Assembly: GCA_036435485.1 (NCBI GenBank) | Contig: CM071596.1 | Coordinates: 58,515,001 to 58,579,000, forward strand | DNA: 64,000 nucleotides | Source of the DNA: Saposhnikovia divaricata | Lineage: Eukaryota; Streptophyta; Magnoliopsida; Apiales; Apiaceae | Reading direction: 5' to 3' | In this document: positions 46,601 to 58,200 of the stretch, in pieces | Layout of the letters: each line of letters starts with the position of its first letter | Position numbering within the stretch: the first letter of the stretch is position 1 | Notes under the pieces: model-generated | What the model saw: the letters and a program-made list of their open reading frames with translations, nothing else | Told to the model about the DNA's origin: nothing | Database searches by the model: none | Made by a program: the position numbers and the translations under genes

Positions 46601-47450
46601 TTATACGTCAGCATCAAAATCAGTTGTAGCACAGAAAAAAAACAAGGACGAGGTCTAAAATTTATAAAGAACTATTCGTAGAACAAACCTGAGGCCGAAG
46701 CACAACCCCAAACACAAATTTAAATTGTGATGGAACAGAGCTATAGCCGAAAAGCATAAAAGAGAGACGGAAAAATTCAGAAAGACAATGAAGACAAAAA
46801 CAAAATAACGAGAACAAGGCAAAATAAACGAAAGAGTTAAGACAAGAAAATAAAGGAAGATTAAAATTGCATTAAACTTAAAAGGAGTGTTTACAAGATT
46901 TGAAACTAAAAAAAACAAGAAATTAAAGCTACCCTAAAATCTAAGTTCATAAATTCAAGGGGTGTGAGGGGGTATTTATAGGATAAGAATTAGGTTTAAG
47001 GGGAGTGTTGGGTAAATCTTGGCCATACACCTTATAAATGTGGTGGACAAATCCTGACCATCTATTTGTTTCCTTCCCCCTTAAGCTTTGTTGAGTGGAT
47101 CTTGGCCATACACCTTATAAATGTGGTGGACAAATCCTAGCCACTTATTTATTTTCTTCCCCCTTAAGCTTTGATGAGTGGATCGTGGCCATACACTTAT
47201 TTAGTGTGTTGAGATGATTTCCACCTTCCACATGTCTTCAAAGATTCCTTTTCCACCAAACTCCTAATTCTTTTTCCTTTTTTCATTTAAGTCCTTTTTT
47301 TCCTCTTTTTCCTTCCTTTCTATTTATTTCTTTATTTTGCCATTTCTTTATTTATTCACGAATTTCCTGAAATGCAACAAAATAAATTATTAAAATACCA
47401 GTTCAAGTAATAAATAGGTAATAAAAATATGCAAAAATATGCACTTATCA

Positions 47451-47620
47451 GATTGCATTGAAAATTTTTTTATTTTGAAAATTCATAAGTATTCTTTGGA
47501 TATTTTTAAATAATTCAAAATTTTGTTACTATTAATAAAGATTTCAAAAATTCGATTAAAGTTTGAAGTATATATTGAAAAATTAATGAATTTTAACCTT
47601 TTCATGATATTAAGAAAGAA
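47451..47620. repeat. AT-rich tandem array, about 165-bp unit (right part)
   Basis: The array resumes with GATTGCATTGAAAATTTTT, the same phase at which it was interrupted at 36232. About one further, more diverged unit follows. Confidence 0.8.
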
Positions 47621-48101
47621 AGAAAGCATTAGAAATTAATAATAGATGAATTAATAATCTTAATCTTCAATATAAACCCCCAATAATTTTTGATAAAATA
47701 ATGAGATAACAATTTTTTGAAATCTCTATCTATATTTTTATTATTATATTAAAGCCGAAATATTGAAAATTTGTCGGTTTGGTTTCGGTATCGTTATCTT
47801 AATTATTATAATAAATTATAAAATAATGTAATTAATGGTAATTAGTCGATTGCCTTGTTTAATTAAACCACTTTTACTTTTACTTGAATATCTTACGTAA
47901 CTTTTATAAACACCTAAAAATATCAATTGTACCATATTTTCCCATCGTTAATATTTATTTTTTAATTAAAACACTAATGCAAAGATATGGAAGAGCACTT
48001 CATTATAATCTGCATAATGTTCCAGAAGATGCCAGTGTTTCTTATCTAGTTCTAAATTTTCTCAAATTAAAGAGGGAACAAATGTAGCTCATTTACTAAA
48101 A
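47621..48101. other. AT-rich non-coding stretch
   Basis: No gene is supported. It holds a short (GAAA)n run near 47614-47630. Confidence 0.4.
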
Positions 48102-48293
48102 GAGAAGAAGGACCCTGAGATTAATCTCAGGCAACTTTTCCTGAGATAGTTACAAAATATACTTTATATTTTATTGGGTCCACAGGCTAATTAAAAAATT
48201 CTGTTTTTACTAAAATACTCACACCATATTTGTATATAAATCTAATATATCTCAGGAAATTTACGTGAGATACCTCTCAGACTCCCCAATCTC
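48102..48293. mobile_element. Mutator-type MITE
   Basis: It is 192 bp, flanked by a perfect 9-bp duplication TTACTAAAA (48093-48101 and 48294-48302). The ends form long imperfect inverted repeats: GAGAAGAAGGACCCTGAGA on the left and, reverse-complemented, GAGATTGGGGAGTCTGAGA on the right. They continue inward with ATCTCA and TTTCCTGAGATA. A 9-bp duplication with long inverted repeats points to the Mutator superfamily. It has no coding capacity. Confidence 0.82.
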
Positions 48294-48309
48294 TTACTAA
48301 AATCAGCAA

Positions 48310-50330
48310 TGTTTTAAGTGGTTAATAGGGAATGGAGACTCTGTATATTTATTTATGGGGGAGGATGGGGTCCCATTATGTCAAAGCTTCTGAGATTGTA
48401 TAGAATTTCGAAGCTAAAACATTCTTCATTTAAATATTTTCTAGAGAATTGGGAAAGGGTAGGGTGCGGTGATTTCATTTGGAGCAGGAGGTTCTATTCT
48501 AGAGATCAGGAGGATGTTCGTATTTTATCAACAATGATCAATTCAATTTCTCTTTTAAGGAAAGAGGATAGTTTGCATTGGTTGCTAAGTAAAAGAGCCT
48601 TCTAAACAAAGAATTGTACTACTTTGTTAACACAACAAACTTATCAAGCTCAATCATCTTCTCTGAATACAGGGGTTTTGAGTAAAATTCTGTCTGCTAA
48701 AGTACCTCCAAAGATATCAATTTTTCTTTGGAAAGTTCAATGGTCAATATTGCCAACTAGACATTTTCTAAACACCAAAATGTCAAATTTATCTTCGTTG
48801 TGTGTCTGGTGTGGTAAGGAGTTTGAATTCATTAGTCATCTTTTCTGGAGATGTGAGTTATCAAAGTGGGATTGGGATCATGTGGGCAAATGGTGGAGTG
48901 TAAGTGTGTAACCAAGTTTTTTTCTAACATCTCTGATCTCTCTCTTCCAAGATTGCTGACTTCTCAAAATGGTAGCGTTACAAGCAAAGTTTAAATAGTG
49001 GTAGCTGCAACAATTTGGACAATCCGGTTGGCTAGGAATGAAGTTTTATTTTATGGCAAAAGGATGGATAAGTCCTCTTTAGTACACTTGATCAATTTTA
49101 TAGTAAGTAAGTGGGGCAAAGCGTCTAATATAATTGATTTTGGCAGTGATCCATTATGGTTAGTAAATCCTCATGGTGCTCTATCGTTATATTATCATTC
49201 TATTTGAAAGAAGTACTGGGATCATAAATTTGAAGCTTTCGATGTTATTTGTAAAAATATGAAAGGTGAACTGTTGTATTCTTTTTCTGGCCCAGTGACA
49301 TTTTTTAGTAGTACAGAAGCAGAGATAGAAGCTATCTTACATGTGGTGGGGATTGTACTAAGTCAAGATGAAGGAAAAACATATCAACTATCATTTGTTC
49401 GGACTCAGCTATTGCAATATATTAGTAAGGTTGCGCTTAAAAAAGTATGTTCCGTTATATGGGTTTATACAGAATTTAAGTTCATTGGTGGGCTTCAGCT
49501 GTTCACTTTACATTATGTTCCAAGAAAAATCAATGAGAATGCTGACTCTCTAGCGAGATCTGGGAAAATACTATCCTCTTATTGGGCTTCAGCCAAATCT
49601 TTCAATAGGTTATCTTGGGTTCATATTGAGCAGTGATTATTGGTATTGTTTGCGAGGTGGGTTTTATTCTTTTCTCATAATCAATTCTGGAGTTGTTAAT
49701 TATTTTTTTAGGATTTGTTAATGGGTATATTTAAAGGTATTCTCTTTTCCATTGGAGAATTAAATTCTCTCTTCCCAAACTTCATGATATCTCTCTTCGT
49801 TATTTTCCAATGTAACACAGAGTGAGTTCCGTTATGAAGCATCAAAATGCTTTATTCCAGCCGTTTGTTTCATGGGGGAATCAACAGACTTTGTTTTCCC
49901 AAAGTTTTCTCTCAACTCATTCTCTTTATATAGGCTTATTCTGTTCATTGCTCCAATGCACTTCATCTTTTATTTTTCTTCTAAATATTCTCTGTTTTGC
50001 AATCAATGGAGCAAATTTGGATGGTTCAAGAAGAAGGGGTTGCTGAAGTTAATGTTCATTATGTGTCTGTGGTGGAGCCATTGCAAATTGGTAAGACAAA
50101 TGGAGTTGGGGTTATTATCAAAGACTCGAATGGTGTTATGCTTTGGGGTGCATTGGGTTTGATGCAAGGGATGTCTGAAGAACAAGCATTACTCTGGGGG
50201 CACAAGCAGGGATGGTGCAACCTCATAGATTGGGGTTTAATATGTCAATGGTAAAAACTGTGAATCCAGAAGTGTTTGACACTATTCGATTCCAAGAGGT
50301 TAGTGATTTCTCAGATTAATGCCTTTCATG
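48310..50330 (+). pseudogene. Degraded LINE (non-LTR retrotransposon) 3' part
   Basis: In order on the plus strand: a post-RT region (48318-48605) with RLYRISKLKHSSFKYFL; the zinc-binding RT-associated domain (48624-48911) with PPKISIFLWKVQW, CVWCG and HLFWRC; then a linker (48998-49207). Next come RNase H-like pieces at 49259-49636 (SGPVTFFSSTEAEIEAIL, VPRKINENADSLAR) and 49997-50254 (NGVGVIIKDSNGVMLWGALG). Stops and frame changes separate the pieces. The endonuclease and RT core are missing upstream, which fits a 5'-truncated L1-type insertion. Two RNase H-like pieces suggest two overlapping insertions or a rearrangement; 49640-49990 is non-coding. Confidence 0.75.
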
Positions 50331-50984
50331 CAAATTGTTGAGTATGAAGTACACACGAGAAAATACAAAGGGGGGGTGAATGTATTTTCAAAACTTTCTG
50401 TGATTTTCTTTCATTTTACAACCCGTTTGAATCTATGTTTGGTTTTGTAGCTAAGTATGTAAGTGTTTATCAAAGATTAAGTGCGAAAAATAAGGGCACA
50501 AACAACTTACTTTAATCGAATATTTTAGTAGACCAAAGTTTGCTACAAACTGTGAATACAGATGAAGTATTTTCAGCTTCGTTTTTCTCTAAGAGATATT
50601 CCGAATTTTTTCTATGAATACTTCTAACTTAAAAATTTTATTTTCTATGGAAGAGAGACTATGCACTTATAGAATACGTGCATAGTCAACTCGTTACAAA
50701 ATTGGTAACCGACTTAACACGCTTATACCATCATGTGATAAGACCAAACTTTCACGCTAGCCAGATTTTCTTCCTCAACTACTTGATCTTTTGAATATCT
50801 CTTTAAACTTCTTTGTAGACTTTCCATGCGCACTGTACAAAGATATATCATTGTAGGTGCCTTGGTTTGTGTAGATTCTCTGTCCCCAAATCTTTGCAGA
50901 ATATTGACCATTATTGTGTTAAAGAACTGCCAAGTCTTACATTCGACAACTCTGAGATAACTCTGAGACAACTGATTTGATATC

Positions 50985-51460
50985 TCAACTTCTCGAACCA
51001 ATTACCTTGACTTCTCGAATCAGTGTATTCAGACTTCACTAATTGAGACTTCTCGAATCAGTGTTTTTGGACTTTTTTTTTTTAACATGGGAACCCGCAG
51101 CCGCTACCCTTCGGATGCGCTCTGGGTAAACCCATGGGCTCACGCAATAGCCTGCAAACCACGTGATCCAAGGCAAACCGCACAAGTGCGACAGGCTCTG
51201 CCCCAGGATGGCATAATCACAAATCCGCCTCCCATGGAAGTCGAACCTGTGACCAAGAGGTGAGATGACCTCTCTTTAACCAACTGAGACAACCCTTGCG
51301 GGCGTTTTTGGACTTCACTAATCAAGACTTTTCGAATCAGTGTTATCTCCGCTTCTCGAATCTTCAATGTTGTACATATGGAATTGATGACTTCTCTAAT
51401 CAGTTGATTCTCCATTTCTCGATTCAGCTCATTCTACAGTTCTCGAATTCTGACTTAGCC
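50985..51460. promoter_or_regulatory. Cluster of CTTCTCGAATCAGTG motifs in the second SIRE-type LTR
   Basis: About nine copies or near-copies of the word CTCGAATC or CTCTAATCAG occur in 240 bp of LTR sequence (SINE excluded). The spacing resembles the ATCCGTTGAT clusters of the other SIRE-like LTR, but the word is different. Confidence 0.55.
51075..51303 (-). mobile_element. tRNA-derived SINE
   Basis: The SINE is on the minus strand with its A-tail at 51075-51083 (plus-strand T-run). A perfect 12-bp target duplication GTTTTTGGACTT flanks it (51063-51074 and 51304-51315). RNA polymerase III boxes are visible on the minus strand: an A-box-like TTGTCTCAGTTGGTTAA and a B-box-like GGTTCGACTTCC about 35 bases further. 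It is about 229 bp with no coding capacity. It would need a LINE reverse transcriptase. Confidence 0.9.
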
Positions 51461-51590
51461 AAATTTCAAACTCCAATTCAGTATCATCCTTATTCTTCAA
51501 ATTGTCTTCAGAAAGTCTCGAGGCATGATCAATATTTCTTCCAAGTTACATTCAATGACTTATTTGTGGTTACATAAATTGAATTTTGCA

Positions 51591-53379
51591 TCTGAACTAA
51601 ATAAATATGAAGAACCTTTGGTGGACGAAGGAATCCCTCAGTTAAAAGGTGTTTTAGTAAAGGTTACGCGACGTTGCGTATAAACTATTTTTAAATGATT
51701 TTAGAGACCACTTCAACAAATGATTTTTGACATTATAGACTTTAATTAGATAGTAGAAAGTGTCTATTTTAATCCCGCAAAGATTTCGTGACTTTTCATT
51801 TAACGAGTAATGAGATATCAAAGTTTTGACAAAAGCTACGCAATGATTAAAAGATTTTTGCACTCCACTGTTATAAACTGCACATTCGGGATTTTCATTC
51901 CCCAGACCAGAAAAACATTTTGAAACCAATTTGTTCTAGACATTCTCTAGATCGTGCACGCAAAAACGGTGCGTCATTTAAGTTAACGGTTATTGAGTTA
52001 TGAGTGTTATAGTGAAAGTAGCGTAAACAGTAAAACTTCGTAGTTGAATCGACTTTGAAAAGGCATTTCACCTATTTAAACTCATGTTTTCAAATCAAAA
52101 CTTTTATGATAAATATTACAAATACCCGTATTTAAATATGAGCATTTTATGATTTTAGAAATGGTTTCGTATTTAAATATGTTTTTACTGATTTATTAAA
52201 AATGTTGGAGTGTGAGTCGCTTAATAGTGATCCTATGGAAAGTCAACTCTATAGGTACTATTTTGACCATTCGTTCAGGCTAAGTTAAAAGAGTAATTTC
52301 GAGTCGAGTAAACACGAAACATGTTAAGGATTATCAAGACAACATATTGGCGCTAAGAACGAGATTATAAATAGTTAGTAAGATGTATAGAATATCCTAA
52401 GTTAAGTGAACCCAAGAGGGTGAAAGTCGGGTGAAGTGAAGTTTACTTAGAATAAGCGGACCTTAATCAAATGACTAATTAAGGTTATGATATGTCTTGA
52501 TAAAGGTTCCACGACAAGAGGGGAAACATCCAGTTAGAGCATGGACACCGGGCAAGTTTTCTGATGCTATGTTTTACTTATATCTTTGATTTTTGCACGT
52601 GCTATTTATTCCTGCATATGCAAGTTTTCAAAACCCATGCTTAAGTATTAATGTTGTGTTTAAAACTGTTGTTGTTGTGATATAACGTTTACAGACATTT
52701 ACGAATTGATTTAATTGTCGTATAGTCTTTCGTATTTGTTACGGTTTATATGCTATGAGATAATCTCTATAAATTATAATTCCTGAAGTCTAAATGAGAG
52801 TATTTTTACTTTTATGCCCATTCAGTTTCCATCATATTACATGAAATGGCACAGAAAATGTACTTTTAGGTATGTATTTTATACGTTTTTTGTCCACTGT
52901 TAACTGTATTCTACGGCTATGTAGACGTATGGATACGTATGTTACTGTAATGTACTGCAGTTCATTGTCTCCTTTCCACGTGTTTGAAGATTGTGGTGAT
53001 CCATCGTGCAGGGCCTTACCTCTCTCCTGTATGAACTTTTGCATTCTGTACTTTATTTCTGGAAACCTATGCCTTTAACTATTAAACAAAAATATTTACA
53101 GCTGCACCTATTAGTTCAATTCAAATCAAATGAATTCAAAATTTGAATTGAAGCTATTCTTCTAGCTTTGTTCCATCTTCCCTATATTGATATTTGTCAT
53201 TCAAAAGTTAAAAATCAAAGTTCAAATATTACAAGTCTAAATTTGATAAGACTCTGAATCCTGGTTTTTGGTCGAACTTATTTGTGGTATGCAGTCTGTC
53301 GAGAGCCTCATTTGAAATTGAATCCTCGATAATCCCAAGTCATTCTGTTTGATTTATAAAGATGTGTATTGCAGGTTAA
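51591..53379. other. Non-coding stretch, unclassified
   Basis: No gene or complete element is supported. The wording around 52230-52570 (GTGAGTCGC, then CATGGACACCGGGCAAG) reads like retroelement LTR or leader sequence, but ends and duplications were not found. The 5' end of the following Helitron must lie here or just beyond, and I could not locate it. Confidence 0.35.
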
Positions 53380-53460
53380 ATGGTTTACAAACGAGGTGAG
53401 TTGTTTGATGGCGGATTGCTGAATTCAAACAGAATGACGAATGACAGGCTTCCTTTACGT

Positions 53461-54584
53461 GAGCATCCATGTTTTTCAAACATGGATGCCTCATCTGTGA
53501 CTTTGAGGAAAGAATCTGTTACTCGTGTTCCTTTGCGTGAACATCCAATATTGCAGGATAAACTAAAGGAAAATGTAACACATAATCTGGTATGATTCTA
53601 ACTTTGATATCTTCTCTTAAAATATATGAAGAAATGATACATTGCCATATCTTACTATGATTAAATTTTTTTCATAACAATTGTTTCTTATTTGTTTGGT
53701 ACTTGTGAGGAATGATAACAGTTGAAGAAGTTGCCTTTGAGAGATGGTAATGTTCTAAGTTATTACCAAATAGTATTGAATTATACGTATGCAGTGGACA
53801 TTGAATTTAATGTATGATTTATCTACCAATGTAGTGGAGAATCTAAAGTTAAGAAATAAGAAGATGTGTGTCAAAGCAAATAACAGTGGACCAAAGGTTG
53901 TCGAAGGTAGTTTTCTCGACCATGCTTTGTGTAATTTTTAATATTTGTTTAACTTTTGTAAATATGATTCATATTTTATTGAATCAGTTGCGAAAGATAG
54001 GAAAGTTGCAGGAAAGAAAAGGGAGCATCCATGTTTTTCAAACATTGTTGCCTCATCTGTGACTTTGAGGAAGGAGTCTGTTACTCGTGTTCCTTTGCGT
54101 GAACATCCAATATTGCAGGATAAACTAAAGGGAAATGTAACACATAATCTGGTATGATTCTAACTTTGATATCTTCTCCTAAAATATATGAAGAAATGAT
54201 ACATTGCCATATCTTACTGTGATTAAATTTTTTTCATAACAATTGTTTCTTATTTGTTTGGTACTTGTGAGGAATGATAACAGTTGAAGAAGTTGCCTTT
54301 GAGAAATGGTAATGGTCTAAATTATTACCAAATAGTATTGAATTATACCTATGCAGTGGACATTGAATTTAATGTATGATTTATCTACCAATGTAGTGGA
54401 GAATCTAAAGTTAAGAAATGAGAAGATGTGTGTCAAAGCAAATAACAGTGGACCAAAGGTTGTCGAAGGTAGTTTTCTCGACCATGCTTTGTGTAATTTT
54501 TAATATTTGTTTAACTTTTGTAAATATGATTCATATTTTATTGAATCAGTTACGAAAGATAGGAAAGTTGCAGGAAAGAAAAGC
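53461..54584 (+). repeat. 562-bp tandem duplication in the Helitron 5' gene part
   Basis: The unit 53461-54022 is repeated at 54023-54584, with few differences. Each copy has an exon with PLREHPILQDKL and an intron starting GTATGATTCTAACTTTG. Within a unit the peptide PLREHP also occurs twice (PLREHPCFSN, PLREHPILQD), so the first exon itself arose by a smaller duplication. Confidence 0.88.
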
Positions 54585-55261
54585 GATTCATATGTACTTG
54601 AATCAGGTAAGAAAGTTAACAAAATTGCACGAAAGAAAGGGGAGTTAGTGAACAATGTATCACCTGTTGGGCAGGCCAAAAATAATGTTGCAAAAGAAGG
54701 TGATCATTTTGTTTTCTTATAGGATGTTGTTTTCTTAAATGTTGTTTTTACGTATGTTTTTAAGATTGCTTACTTATGGTTTGGACAAATTTTCATAGGA
54801 TTTTTCACTCCTGCAACAAATCATGTATCTATTCATGGTCAGATGTTGACTCCTAGGAAGCGCACGAAGAGAAAGTTTGATGACTCAATGTTAGATAACC
54901 GAAGATCATTATTTGATGAAGATGATCCAGTGGTTCAACCACACTTCAATGACACTGATCATACGGATTTGGGTAAACTTTATTAATGTTTCGTTTTCTG
55001 ATCATACATAAAATAATTTTATTTGTGGTCATGTTTCGATTTATTCATACAAAACACTCGCATATTCGTGGTTTTGAGCCAACAGATGATGAAATATTTA
55101 GCGATGATGCATCAGAACCTGGATTAAATGATGATCTATGTAATGATGATAGTTGTGATGAGGATCAATTTTATAATACAGATCATGCAAGATCCATGGG
55201 AGGTAACATATTTCAAATTTATAGAGATTTAACATTAATATGATTGAAATCTGAGTTTTCA
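54585..55261 (+). CDS. Helitron N-terminal exons, acidic part (partial)
   Basis: Open stretches bounded by plausible GT/AG sites. About 54820-54973 encodes MLTPRKRTKRKFDDSM, then a Glu/Asp-rich part. About 55070-55201 encodes FEPTDDEIFSDDASEPGLND followed by more acidic residues. These precede the zinc-finger exon and match the variable acidic N-terminus of Helitron Rep proteins. Exact exon edges are uncertain. Confidence 0.5.
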
Positions 55262-58200
55262 GGATTTCAGTTCCTGCAGAGTATGTTAGTTTGGGTGCGC
55301 CATCAGTAAAATGTCAGTTTTGTGAAGCATTCATGTGGAAGGAAGAAAGAGCTAATAAACAAGTCAAACATGGAACTCCGGTATTTTCGATCTGTTGTCG
55401 GAAGGGAATGTTAAAGTTGCCTAAGACACCTCCTACTCCTTCTTATCTCTGGCAGCTTTACACTGATCCTGATAAAGGTGCTGCGTTTAAAAAATGTTCC
55501 CGAATGTACAATATTATGTTTTCTTTTACATCTATTGGGGGGAAAGTTGATCATTCGGTAAATAATGGAGGTGGTCCATATATCTATCGATTAAATGGCC
55601 AAAATCATCATGTATTTGGTGCTTTAATTCCAAATGATGGTGACACCCCCAAATTCTGTCAACTTTATATATATGATACTGAGAATGAAGTATCGAACAG
55701 AATGAAATGGATAGATGTTGATGGTGATGATAAGATAAATTCTGAAATTGTGGAGGGTTTGATGAAAATGTTGGATGATACAAATGAATTAGTCAAAGAA
55801 TTTCGAGTTGCACGTGATCGTTTTAAGGATTCTCCGTATGTTGATTTGAAGATTGTTTTAAAAGTTTGTCGTTCTGAAGATGGGAGGGAGAATCGTATTT
55901 CTGATTCCAATGAAGTTGCTGCAATCATGGTTGGTGATGTTGAGGATCCTTGTGCATCACATGATATTATTGTTAAGAGCAAAACACGTGGTCTTGAAAG
56001 AGTTACGAATATTCATCCAAAGTTGATGTCTTTACAGTATCCGCTTCTTTTTCCAAGAGGAGAAGATGGATTTCATCCTGATATTAGATATGTTCAAAGA
56101 GAGGAAAATAAAGGGAAGAAACGACAGAAATGTACCATGAAGGATTTTTATTCTTACAAATTTTAGGTTCGACATAATAAAGGTATTATTCTTACCTCAT
56201 ATTGTTGGTTGTTTATTTTTAGCTCCTAATGTTGTTTATTTGCAGCTCATAATATTGTTTTTATATGTTTAGGTATGACTCCGCGTTTGGGTGGTAGGTT
56301 GTTTCAACAATATATAGTTGATGCGTTCTCAACTATTGAACAATCAAGATTGTGGTGGTTTAGAACTCATCAGACCACATTGCGGAACGAGTTATATAGT
56401 CACATCTGTGACTATTTACGTAAAGGTGATAGTGATGCAGCGAAGATTGGGAAAAGCTTTATACTTCCTACAGGTTTTGTTGGTTCCAAGCGGTATATGC
56501 AACAAAATTTCCAAGATGCTCTTGTTGTATGTCGTCATGTCGGACACCCTGATATTTTTCTTACAATGACCTGTAATCCTATGTGGGATGAAATTATGCA
56601 AATGCTGAAGTTGGTTCCTGGTGGGACTTCTATAGATAACCCTGACATAGTTGCACGTGTTTTTCGGTTGAAACTTGATCAGCTTTTGGATGATATCAAG
56701 GGAAAAAATTATTTTGGAGTTTGCATTGGAGGTAATATCACTTTATAGAACTCTCTTAAATTTGGATGTTTTATTGATGTTACGTGTATCAAAATTAACT
56801 TTAAATATCTTCTGCAGTGATGTACGTTGTAGAATTTCAGAAAAGGGGCCTACCACATGTTCATATGCTAATTTGGCTTGATAATGCTTCGAAGAAGAAT
56901 CTGAAGGGTAATGTTGATAAATATGTCAGTGCTGAAATTCCTGATCCTTTAATAGACCCTGCTGGATATGCTGCTGTTAAATCCTTCATGATTCATGGTC
57001 CCTGTGGCGTTGAATTTCCCAAATCTCCGTGCATGAAAGATAAGAAATGTAGTAGACATTTCCCTAAAAAGTATGTTAAAGGTTTAAATCAAGTTTGGTG
57101 ATCTTCTGTGAGATTATACATTCCCCAATTAATTTTTTTTTTGGTATTTAGGTTCTGTTCCCAAACAAATTTTGATGAGTCTGGTTTTCCCATTTACATG
57201 CGTCGGAATACTGGAGTGACTGTTATTGTTCGCAAAGCCGAGCTTGATAATCGTTCAGTAGTGCCTTATAATAGGGATTTGCTTGTGAAATATCAGTGTC
57301 ACATGAATGTCGAAATTTGTTGTCATGCTAGAAGTTTGAAGTATCTTTTTAAGTATTGTCTCAAAGGTCATGACAGAGCTACTGTTGAAGTTAGAGGTCA
57401 AAGACGGAATAAATCTGATGGCAATGAAGAAGTTGTTGATGAGATTCAGGCTTTTTTTTATGGACGCTATATTTGTGCTTCTGAAGCTTCTTATCGCACA
57501 TTTGGTTTTGATATCCACCATAGATCTATATCCGTTGAGCGTCTGTCTTTCCATCTTCCAGGAATGAAGAATTGTACTTTCAAAAGTAATGAATCTTTGA
57601 AGAAAGTTGTTTCTCGAGAAAAGGTAAAGCTTAGTAAACTTGAAGCTTTCTTCCTGTTAAATAGGACAGACATTAATGCCCATCAATACACATACGATGA
57701 AATCCCTCAGCATTATGTTTGGAATGATTCATGTAATATGTGGACGGTGAGAAAGAGGGGAATGCAAATTGGTCGTCTGGTCTATGCACATCACAGTTCT
57801 GGTGAAGTGTGGTATTTACGACTGTTACTTTCTAAAGTCCGTGGACCTACTTCATTCAAATCATTGAGGACGATAAATGGATTTGAGTTCAAGACATTTC
57901 AAGAAGCTTGCAATGAGTATGGTCTCCTTGATAACGATGATGAATGGCATGAGGTTATTCATGAATGCTCCAAATGTGGTTTTCCACCACAAATTCGACA
58001 GTTATTTGTACACATTATTGTAAATTGTCAAGTAAGCAATTTGAAGATGTTGTGGGAGAATCATTGGCAAGCAATGTCAGAGGATATTCTGTTTTCAAAG
58101 CGTCGAATATTAGGGAAGCCGGATCTAATTTTGAAAGAGTCAGAAATTCAGAATTATACTCTTGTTGGTGAGTTAATTGAATATACTTTAATCATCATTT

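Larger units (their letters stand above)
36233..47450 (-). mobile_element. Athila-like gypsy element with gag and protease only
   Basis: LTRs are 36233-38035 (1803 bp) and 43522-47450 (about 1.82 kb once the nested copia element is removed). Both begin TGTTGTG and end CTTATCA. The target duplication GATTG is perfect (36228-36232, 47451-47455) and lies within a 165-bp satellite unit. The PPT, AGGTATGGGGGCATT on the minus strand, is at 38036-38050. The interior codes for gag and aspartic protease and only a trace of the RT start; RT, RNase H and integrase are absent. The rest of the interior (38036-39887) is non-coding. Two frameshifts break the frame. The LTRs differ by several per cent and by a roughly 30-bp indel near 43815, so it is older than the SIRE-like element. 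Confidence 0.92.
43522..47450 (-). repeat. 5' LTR of the Athila-like element, split by a nested copia element
   Basis: The LTR consists of 43522-44503 plus 46606-47450. The uninterrupted sequence of the other LTR (CATATTTATACGTCATC, near 37175) shows the empty site of the nested insertion. Confidence 0.9.
50336..51590. repeat. SIRE-type LTR (solo or truncated), split by a SINE
   Basis: It starts TGTTGAGTATGAAGTACACA and soon has AATACAAAGGGGGGGTGAATG, the same G-run layout as the 13676 LTR (AGAAGGGGGGGTTGAATAC). No coding interior or second LTR is present here. The far edge is uncertain. From about 50990 to 51460 it is packed with a repeated word around CTTCTCGAATCAGTG. Confidence 0.65.

Noticed and set aside
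51210..51290. Possible tRNA gene because of A-box and B-box sequences.
   Set aside because: No cloverleaf can be drawn. The A-tail and 12-bp duplication identify a SINE.
51140..51415. A 91-codon minus-strand ORF.
   Set aside because: It runs through the SINE body and its flank; SINEs do not code for protein.
57525..57540. TATCCGTTGAGC in the Helitron Rep exon, matching the SIRE motif core.
   Set aside because: A single occurrence in conserved coding sequence is expected by chance.
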